A DNA stretch of 64,000 nt from Lonsdalea iberica (lineage in GTDB: Bacteria; Pseudomonadota; Gammaproteobacteria; Enterobacterales; Enterobacteriaceae), in assembly GCF_002111585.1 (NCBI RefSeq), contig NZ_LUTP01000009.1, positions 1 to 64,000 of the forward strand, in the 5' to 3' direction. Below the pieces are notes generated by a model. It saw only the letters and a program-made list of their open reading frames with translations. It searched no databases and was not told the DNA's origin. Shown here one piece after another: positions 58,518-64,000 of the stretch (within the stretch, counting starts at the first letter, position 1; each line of letters opens with the position of its first letter). A program made the position numbers and the translations under genes.

Positions 58518-60161
58518 TTGACGAAAAATAACCACAGCGCCGCGGAGATTGAATCGCTTAAGCGCTGGTCTCCGGTCTGGATTGTGCCCATCGTCACGTT
58601 GTTGATCGGCGCCTGGATCTTGTTTTATCACTTCAGCCATCAAGGGCCGGAAATCACACTGACGGCACAGACTGCAGATGGCATTGAGGCAGGGAAAACG
58701 CCCATCAAGAGCCGCAGCGTTAACGTCGGCGTGGTGGAAAGCGTGGTGCTGAGCAAAGACCTCCATCAGGTTGAAATCAAAGCGCGTTTAAATAATGACA
58801 TGGATCATCTGCTGAGCACCGACTCGGTGTTCTGGGTAGTCAAGGCTCAGGTTGGACGAGAGGGTATTTCCGGTCTTGGGACGCTGCTGTCAGGGTCGTT
58901 TATTCAGCTGCAGCCCGGCTCCAACACGGATGAAAGCCGAGATTTCAAACTATTGGACAGCCCGCCGCTGGCGTCTCCGGATGCCAAAGGGGTCCGCGTG
59001 TCGCTGACCAGCGAACGTGCTGGCCAGTTGAATGCGGGCGACCCGGTGCTGTTCCGCGGTTATCGCGTTGGCTCGGTGGAAACCAGCCATTTTGATCCGG
59101 CGGAACGAAAAATGAGCTATCAGCTGTTCATTAACGCACCCTATAACTCGCTGGTGACCAGCAATGTTCGCTTCTGGAAAGATAGCGGCGTCGCACTCGA
59201 TCTTTCTGCGCAGGGGATGCGTGTCGAAATGGGGTCGCTGACGACGTTGCTGAACGGCGGCGTGAGCTTCGACGTGCCAAGCGGCTGGGAACTGGGCGAC
59301 CCGGCGAAAGAACACGCCGAATACCAGCTGTATGAGAGCCAGCGCAGCAGTCAGGACACGTTGTATACCCGATTCAAAGAGTATCTGCTGTTCTTCGACG
59401 AGTCCGTTCGCGGACTGCAGCCAGGGGCGCCGGTTGAGTTCCGCGGGATCCGTTTGGGCACCGTGTCACAGGTTCCGTTCTTCCCTCATGAGATCAAGCA
59501 GAGTCTGACTAACGACTACCGCATTCCGGTCATGATCCGCATTGAACCGGACCGTTTGCAGGCGCACGTCTGGGATCAGTTGAATCTGGAACAGGAAATC
59601 AAGGAAGCGCCGGCGCAGGGGTTGCGTGCCTCCATGAAGACGGCCAACATCCTGACCGGCGCGCTGTATATCGATCTGGACTTTTACCCGCAGTTGAAGG
59701 GGCGTCCGGTGTCGATGGTCAAGGTCGATGGCTACGAGGTCTTGCCGACGGTCACCGGCGGGCTGGCGCAAATCCAGCAGAAGTTGATGGCGATATTGGA
59801 TAAGGTTAACGGTCTGCCGTTGACGCCGATGGTATCGCAGGCCACGCAAACCCTGGCCGAAAGTCAGGCGACGTTGCGCGAGCTTCAGAAAACGCTGGCG
59901 TCGTTGAACCAGATCACAGGCAACAAGTCGATGCAGGCGCTGCCTCAGGATATGCAGCGTACGCTGCGTGAGCTGAATCGAAGCATGCAAGGCTTCCAGC
60001 CCGGTTCTCCAGCCTACAACAAGATGGTGAACGATATGCAGCGGTTGGATCAGGTGTTGCGTGAACTGCAGCCGTTGCTGCGCACCCTGAACGGCAAGAG
60101 TAATGCGCTGGTGTTCGAAGCATCGGGTGGTCAGGATCCGCAACCGAAGAAGGCGAAATAA
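58518..60161 (+). CDS. pqiB: intermembrane lipid transport protein PqiB (MCE domains)
   Basis: PqiB is anchored in the inner membrane and forms a periplasmic tube of stacked MCE rings that carries lipids between membranes. The 547 residues start at TTG 58518 behind GAGAGGAG, with a helix near 20-40 (WSPVWIVPIVTLLIGAWILF), three MCE domains (each with a GIEAGKTPIKSR-, GDPVLFRGYRVGSVE- or GAPVEFRGIRLGTVS-type segment) and a C-terminal coiled coil around 400-530. An open frame begins at 58449, but the TTG gives the E. coli start. It lies 13 bases after pqiA. Confidence 0.95.
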   Translation: MTKNNHSAAEIESLKRWSPVWIVPIVTLLIGAWILFYHFSHQGPEITLTAQTADGIEAGKTPIKSRSVNVGVVESVVLSKDLHQVEIKARLNNDMDHLLSTDSVFWVVKAQVGREGISGLGTLLSGSFIQLQPGSNTDESRDFKLLDSPPLASPDAKGVRVSLTSERAGQLNAGDPVLFRGYRVGSVETSHFDPAERKMSYQLFINAPYNSLVTSNVRFWKDSGVALDLSAQGMRVEMGSLTTLLNGGVSFDVPSGWELGDPAKEHAEYQLYESQRSSQDTLYTRFKEYLLFFDESVRGLQPGAPVEFRGIRLGTVSQVPFFPHEIKQSLTNDYRIPVMIRIEPDRLQAHVWDQLNLEQEIKEAPAQGLRASMKTANILTGALYIDLDFYPQLKGRPVSMVKVDGYEVLPTVTGGLAQIQQKLMAILDKVNGLPLTPMVSQATQTLAESQATLRELQKTLASLNQITGNKSMQALPQDMQRTLRELNRSMQGFQPGSPAYNKMVNDMQRLDQVLRELQPLLRTLNGKSNALVFEASGGQDPQPKKAK

Positions 60162-60164
60162 ATC

Positions 60165-60728
60165 ATGATGAAACGATGGACATTGGCATTGGTGCTGCTG
60201 CTTGGGGCATGCAGCAGCGATTCGCAGAAGGTCTACTATCAGCTGCCGTCAGAGGCTGATAAAGCCACGGCTTCCGTGACGCCGGCCTCCGCGCCCCACC
60301 TGTGGGTGCGCGGGGTCGCGCTGGCCGACTCGCTGTCGAACAGCGGGATTGTGTATCAGACGTCCGACGTACGGTACACCATCGCCAGCAACAACCTCTG
60401 GGCCAGCCCGCTGGATCAGCAGTTGCAACAGTCGCTGATAGCGTCGCTGCAGCAAGGACTACCTGCATGGGGTGTCGTGAACCGTGAGCCGGATGGCGAT
60501 CGGGCGACGCTGGATATCACCGTATCGGCCTTCCAGGGCCGCTACGACGGTAGTGCGGTGATTCGCGGAGCCTGGACGCTGCGTTATCAGGATCGCATCA
60601 TTACTCAGCCGTTCAACGTCACACTGCCGCAGTCTGAAGACGGTTACGATGCGCTGGTGAAAACACTGGCCGAAGGTTGGCAGCAGGTGGCTCAGTCCAT
60701 CGTTCGTCAGGCTGCCGCTCTCTCCTGA
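60165..60728 (+). CDS. pqiC: PqiC outer-membrane lipoprotein
   Basis: PqiC is the outer-membrane lipoprotein partner of PqiB. The 187-residue precursor starts MMKRWTLALVLLLGAC with the lipobox LGAC (Cys16, or 15 from the second ATG at 60168), then the ABC_trans_aux (DUF330) domain with VYYQLP near 24 and NNLWASPLDQQLQQSL near 75. It begins 3 bases after pqiB. It is 187 residues long, as in E. coli. A hairpin follows. If pqiA is truly broken, pqiB and pqiC would be left without their membrane partner. Confidence 0.93.
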   Translation: MMKRWTLALVLLLGACSSDSQKVYYQLPSEADKATASVTPASAPHLWVRGVALADSLSNSGIVYQTSDVRYTIASNNLWASPLDQQLQQSLIASLQQGLPAWGVVNREPDGDRATLDITVSAFQGRYDGSAVIRGAWTLRYQDRIITQPFNVTLPQSEDGYDALVKTLAEGWQQVAQSIVRQAAALS

Positions 60729-60743
60729 TAGGTTCTAAAAAAG

Positions 60744-60792
60744 ACCGCTGAATGTCGATTTTTCATAAAATATAGGCATTCAGCGGTTTCGT
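60744..60792 (+). terminator. terminator of pqiABC
   Basis: ACCGCTGAATG and CATTCAGCGGT pair over 11 bases around a 22-base AT-rich loop, followed by TTCGTTTCTTTCT. Confidence 0.6.
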
Positions 60793-60887
60793 TTCTTTCT
60801 CAAACGCTTACCGTGAACCCTCCCCGCCGCTAGGTAAAAGATTCCGATATTGGCTCACAAATATGACAATGGCGTGAATATTGCGGC

Positions 60888-60916
60888 TTGATCTTCATAC
60901 CAGGAATCGCTATTCC
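60888..60916 (+). promoter_or_regulatory. candidate promoter of rmf
   Basis: TTGATC, a 17-base spacer and TATTCC lie about 65 bases before the rmf ATG. rmf is induced by ppGpp in stationary phase in E. coli. The match is moderate. Confidence 0.45.
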
Positions 60917-60982
60917 TTAAGAGTGGTTGCTCGCAAAGTAATCACCATTCTTTCCACCAGACTCGTATGAGGGAAATGAGGC

Positions 60983-61150
60983 ATGAAGAGACAGAAACGA
61001 GATCGCCTTGAACGGGCGCATTCACGCGGTTATCAAGCAGGTATTTCTGGTCGACCCAAGGAGCTTTGCCCCTATCAATCGATCAATGCTCGGTCTTACT
61101 GGTTGGGAGGGTGGCGACAAGCCATGGAAGATAGGGCAGTAGCGGCTTAG
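60983..61150 (+). CDS. rmf: ribosome modulation factor
   Basis: Rmf pairs 70S ribosomes into inactive 100S dimers in stationary phase. The 55-residue basic protein reads MKRQKRDRLERAHSRGYQAG and ends WLGGWRQAMEDRAVAA, matching E. coli Rmf (55) with a few changes. The ATG at 60983 has GAGGGAAATGAGG upstream. It is the last gene of the E. coli-like pqi-rmf block and is followed by a strong terminator. It is absent from simple length-filtered gene lists. Confidence 0.96.
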   Translation: MKRQKRDRLERAHSRGYQAGISGRPKELCPYQSINARSYWLGGWRQAMEDRAVAA

Positions 61151-61176
61151 TGCTGTCTTATCTATAGAAAGGAACC

Positions 61177-61202
61177 ACCTCCGCCTTGCTGCGGAGGTTT
61201 TT
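61177..61202 (+). terminator. rho-independent terminator of rmf
   Basis: CCTCCGC, a 6-base loop and GCGGAGG are followed by TTTTTATG, 27 bases after the rmf stop. Confidence 0.88.
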
Positions 61203-61260
61203 ATGGCGGTGACGTGGTGGCCGTACAGCATAATGATTTTACGTCGCTTCCGCCGACGAA

Positions 61261-62307
61261 TCACAAACGGCGGCTCACCGCCTCCGCCAACTGAGCCACT
61301 ACGCGCTCGCTATCTTCCCAGCCCAAACAAGGATCCGTAATAGACTGGCCGAACGTCAACGTGGCCGGATTGAGCGACGGCTGAGTGCCCTCCACCAGAA
61401 AACTTTCAATCATTACCCCCGCGATAGCCGTGGTTCCCTCTGCGATTTGCCTACAGATCGAGAGCGCGACTTCTTTCTGACGCCGGTGTTGCTTCTGACA
61501 GTTGCCGTGGCTGAAGTCGATGATAAGCCGCGGCGTCAGAGAGAACGACGCCAACTGCTGGCAGGCTTGCGCCACATCGTCGGCATGGTAGTTGGGGGTT
61601 TCCCCGCCGCGCAGAATAATGTGGCCGTACGGATTTCCTGATGAATGGTAGACCGACATTCGGCCTTGTTTATCCGGCGACAGAAACATGTGAGGCGCCT
61701 GAGCGGACCGGATTGCATCAATCGCGATGCGAATATTGCCATTGGTGCCGTTCTTGAATCCGACCGGGCAAGATAGCGCCGACGCCATTTCCCGATGAGT
61801 CTGGCTCTCCGTCGTGCGTGCGCCGATGGCGCCCCAGCTAATCAGATCGGCAATATATTGGCCGGTGACGATATCCAGAAATTCGGTGGCGGTCGGCAGG
61901 CCCAGCGTGTTGATCTCCAGCAGCAGTTGACGAGCGAGTGTTAAGCCTTTGTTGACCTGAAAAGTGCCGTTCAGATCCGGGTCTGCGATTAATCCCTTCC
62001 ATCCCACCACCGTGCGCGGTTTTTCAAAATAAGCGCGCATTACGATTTCCAACCGGTGTTGGTAGCGCGTGCGAAGTTCGGCTAATCGTCGTGCGTACGC
62101 CAGAGCACTTTCCGGATCATGTAGGGAGCAGGGACCGATGATGACAAGCAGGCGCGGGTCGCGTCCGGATAGAATATTTTCAATGCGGGCTCTCGCCGTC
62201 GTCACCGTTTCGGCGATGTCGGGCGTCATGGGAAGAGCGCAGATCAGTTGGTCCGGCGTCATCAGCGTATCAAGGCGCGAGCTGCGGAGTTCGTCAGTTT
62301 GGAGCAT
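61261..62307 (-). CDS. aroH: DAHP synthase, tryptophan-type AroH
   Basis: AroH joins phosphoenolpyruvate and erythrose 4-phosphate in the first step of the shikimate pathway. The 348 residues equal E. coli AroH, with LLVIIGPCSLHD near residue 53, EKPRTVVGWKGL near 94, GARTTESQTHREMASAL near 160, PVGFKNGTNGN near 180 and DFSHGNCQKQH near 263. I assign AroH rather than AroF or AroG by its closer wording and because aroH-ppsR-ppsA is the E. coli order. PpsA, encoded two genes away, supplies its substrate. The ATG at 62305-62307 has a weak ribosome binding site. Confidence 0.92.
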   Translation of the reverse strand: MLQTDELRSSRLDTLMTPDQLICALPMTPDIAETVTTARARIENILSGRDPRLLVIIGPCSLHDPESALAYARRLAELRTRYQHRLEIVMRAYFEKPRTVVGWKGLIADPDLNGTFQVNKGLTLARQLLLEINTLGLPTATEFLDIVTGQYIADLISWGAIGARTTESQTHREMASALSCPVGFKNGTNGNIRIAIDAIRSAQAPHMFLSPDKQGRMSVYHSSGNPYGHIILRGGETPNYHADDVAQACQQLASFSLTPRLIIDFSHGNCQKQHRRQKEVALSICRQIAEGTTAIAGVMIESFLVEGTQPSLNPATLTFGQSITDPCLGWEDSERVVAQLAEAVSRRL

Positions 62308-62437
62308 GAAAGCATTCTCAGTAAAAGGAAACAGGAGGCGCTGACAGGTTCAAGCGGAGCATATGAACTTGTGCGCTATGCTCTCGCTGGTATCCATTCA
62401 GCACGATGCGGGAAAGTCTACCACTTGATGTATTTGC

Positions 62438-62447
62438 GTACTAGTAC
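62438..62447 (-). promoter_or_regulatory. candidate TrpR operator of aroH
   Basis: GTACTAGTAC is a perfect CTAG-centred palindrome. On the reverse strand CTAGTACGCAA matches the right side of the E. coli trp operator over eleven bases as I recall it. It lies about 130 bases before aroH and covers the ppsR stop codon. Only one CTAG core is present where E. coli operators have two. Confidence 0.45.
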
Positions 62448-63268
62448 ATGCGCCTACTCATGCCCAAAATATCGATAATCCGAGCGGAAATCTCTTCCAC
62501 GGAGTAGTTGGTCGTATTGATGTATTTGATCTGATAACGCCGGTAAAGCGCCTCGACCTCCCGCAGCTCCAGCCGACACTGCCGTAACGACGCATAATGA
62601 CTATTGCCGCGGCGCTCTTCGCGAATGGCGGCCAGCCGTTCTGGATCAATGGTCAGCCCGAACAATTTGTCGTGGTACGGCCGCAGCGCCTCAGGCAACC
62701 GCAGATTGAGATTGTCCAGATCTTCGGCGATGAAAGGGTAGTTGGCGGCGCGGATGCCGAACTGCATCGCCAGATACAGGCTGGTGGGGGTTTTTCCGCA
62801 GCGTGAAACGCCCAGCAGAATGACCTGAGCCTGATCGAGATTGCGCAGCGAGATGCCATCGTCATGCGCAAGCGTGTAATCGATAGCGGCAATGCGGGCA
62901 TCGTATTTGATCAGGTTATTGGCCGTGAGTCCGTGGGTACGGTTCGCCACCGGGCTCGGCTCGATATCTAACTCCTGCTGCAGCGGCGCGACCAAGGCTT
63001 GAACGATATCCTGGCAGAAGCCTTCGCTGCTGACGATGATGTCTCGGACCGCCGGCGTCACGATAGAGTAGAACACCAGCGGGCGAACGCCGCTCTGTTG
63101 GTAAATCGCGTTGATCTGCTCCCGGACGGCGTTGGCACGGCTGGCACTCTCGACAAACGGCAAGGTATAGCTGGTGAAATCGACGGGAAACTGCGAGAGC
63201 ACGGCATGCCCCAACACCTGGGCTGTGATGGCGGTACCGTCGGAGACATAAAAGACGCTTCGTTCCAC
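62441..63268 (-). CDS. ppsR: PEP synthetase regulatory protein PpsR
   Basis: PpsR both inactivates PEP synthetase by ADP-dependent phosphorylation and reactivates it by Pi-dependent phosphorolysis. The 275-residue protein has the P-loop [19 protein letters not shown] near residue 153, preceded by [25 protein letters not shown]-type residues near 110-134, and ends GMSRRMY like E. coli PpsR (277). The start is GTG at 63266-63268 with GAGGAG upstream. It is divergent from its target ppsA, as in E. coli. Confidence 0.95.
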   Translation of the reverse strand: MERSVFYVSDGTAITAQVLGHAVLSQFPVDFTSYTLPFVESASRANAVREQINAIYQQSGVRPLVFYSIVTPAVRDIIVSSEGFCQDIVQALVAPLQQELDIEPSPVANRTHGLTANNLIKYDARIAAIDYTLAHDDGISLRNLDQAQVILLGVSRCGKTPTSLYLAMQFGIRAANYPFIAEDLDNLNLRLPEALRPYHDKLFGLTIDPERLAAIREERRGNSHYASLRQCRLELREVEALYRRYQIKYINTTNYSVEEISARIIDILGMSRRMY

Positions 63269-63434
63269 AAAGACTCCTCAAGGCGATAGGCTCCGGAGCG
63301 GTCCATACGTAGTATCGGCCTCCCTGGCCAAGGCGGAGCATATCTTTCTGATTAAGTAGGCAAACCCACTCACTATTGATGTTTTTCCCCAGCCGCGCAA
63401 TGTGAATCAGAAGCGACAATATTTTTTCACTGGG

Positions 63435-63446
63435 TTGATCGATTCA
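63435..63446 (+). promoter_or_regulatory. Cra-like site upstream of ppsA
   Basis: TTGATCGATTCA (reverse TGAATCGATCAA) resembles the Cra consensus TGAATCGATTCA with two mismatches. A TATGCT at 63470-63475 could be the -10, which would put the site near -41. Cra activates ppsA from about this position in E. coli. Confidence 0.45.
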
Positions 63447-63546
63447 CCTTTCCCAGCTTTACAAAACGCTATGCTACGCTCGAAAAAGCTGAGGTTTCAT
63501 CAGCAGTGCTTCCATACCCTACATTGTATGCAGAAGGATAATTTCG

Positions 63547-64000
63547 ATGTCCAACAACGGTACAGATAAGCCTAATGTCTTGTGGTACGACCAACTTGGT
63601 ATGCATGACGTGGAGCGGGTAGGCGGCAAGAACGCCTCTCTGGGTGAGATGATCACCAACCTGTCATCGCTGGGCGTGGAAGTCCCTAATGGCTTCGCGA
63701 CAACCGCTCAGGCGTTCAATGATTTTTTGACCCAAAGCGGCATCAACCAGCGGATCTACGCGCTGCTGGATAAAACCGACATTGACGATGTCAACCAGCT
63801 TGCCAAAGCCGGCGCCCAAATTCGGCAATGGATTGTGGACACGCCATTCCAGCCGACGTTGGAACAGGCAATACGCGATGCCTATCAGCAGCTCTCAGAG
63901 GATGACCCAGACGCCTCCTTCGCCGTCCGTTCGTCGGCTACCGCCGAAGACATGCCCGACGCCTCCTTCGCCGGTCAGCAAGAGACGTTCCTCAACGTAC
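63547..64000 (+). CDS. ppsA: phosphoenolpyruvate synthase (N-terminal part)
   Basis: PpsA turns pyruvate and ATP into phosphoenolpyruvate, AMP and phosphate in gluconeogenesis. The first 151 residues are inside the window and the gene runs off the right end. They start MSNNGTDKPNVLWYDQLGMH and include VGGKNASLGEMITNLSSLG near residue 29, VPNGFATTAQAF near 50 and FAVRSSATAEDMPDASFAGQ near 130, the ATP-grasp-like nucleotide domain. The start follows AGAAGGATAATTTCG. It is divergent from ppsR, its regulator. Confidence 0.96.
   Translation, partial: MSNNGTDKPNVLWYDQLGMHDVERVGGKNASLGEMITNLSSLGVEVPNGFATTAQAFNDFLTQSGINQRIYALLDKTDIDDVNQLAKAGAQIRQWIVDTPFQPTLEQAIRDAYQQLSEDDPDASFAVRSSATAEDMPDASFAGQQETFLNV

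Noticed and set aside
1-64000. A hidden defence, CRISPR, prophage or biosynthetic system
   Set aside because: Nearly every base is accounted for by known core genes; I saw no repeat arrays, integrase, toxin-antitoxin pair, or run of unknown genes.

Overview
The window is a continuous stretch of enterobacterial core chromosome. Almost every protein reads end to end like an Escherichia coli or Salmonella housekeeping protein. Codon use is even and moderately GC-rich, and I see no integrase, transposase, insertion sequence, phage gene, CRISPR array, tRNA or rRNA. Gene content and order (a complete ssu operon, ydiV next to selO, an orphan gltI-like gene, several E. coli neighbours missing) fit the order Enterobacterales. 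A member of the Pectobacteriaceae (Pectobacterium, Dickeya, Brenneria or Lonsdalea type) is my best guess, but nothing here fixes the genus.

Layout. 0-20 kb follows the E. coli rluC-to-ycfJ order: the tail of rluC, divergent yceF, the yceD-rpmF-plsX-fabHDG-acpP-fabF fatty acid and phospholipid cluster, pabC-mltG-tmk-holB-ycfH, ptsG, an hcxB-like dehydrogenase, hinT, lpoB, thiK, nagZ, ndh and ycfJ. At 20-30 kb come an orphan gltI-like binding protein, mfd, lolCDE, nagK and cobB. At 30.5-33.8 kb lies nlpC-ydiV-selO. At 34-61 kb lies the E. coli ycbB-to-rmf block: ldtD, mepK, gloC, aspC, ompF, asnS, pncB, pepN, ssuEADCB, pyrD, zapC, rlmKL, uup, pqiABC and rmf. At 61-64 kb lie aroH, ppsR and the start of ppsA. 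In E. coli selO is followed directly by aroH-ppsR-ppsA, so here the ldtD-rmf block sits inside that locus.

How the genes work together. The fab cluster turns malonyl-CoA into acyl-ACP, and PlsX diverts acyl groups to phospholipid. LolCDE with LolD exports lipoproteins such as LpoB, NlpC and PqiC, all visible here with lipoboxes. MltG, LdtD, MepK, NagZ, NagK and LpoB make, trim or recycle peptidoglycan. PqiABC carries lipid across the envelope. The ssu operon releases sulfite from alkanesulfonates. PpsA makes the phosphoenolpyruvate that AroH uses, and PpsR switches PpsA on and off.

Regulatory sites visible by eye include a perfect FNR box before ndh, Mlc, CRP and SgrS-type sites before ptsG, a NadR-type box before pncB, a CTAG-centred palindrome resembling a TrpR site before aroH, a Cra-like site before ppsA and the pyrimidine start-switch hairpin of pyrD.

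I did not find an obviously new multi-gene system. The observations most worth checking are a single-base frameshift that splits pqiA, a terminator-like hairpin inside the start of thiK, the rearranged gene order, and the aroH operator candidate that overlaps the ppsR stop codon.
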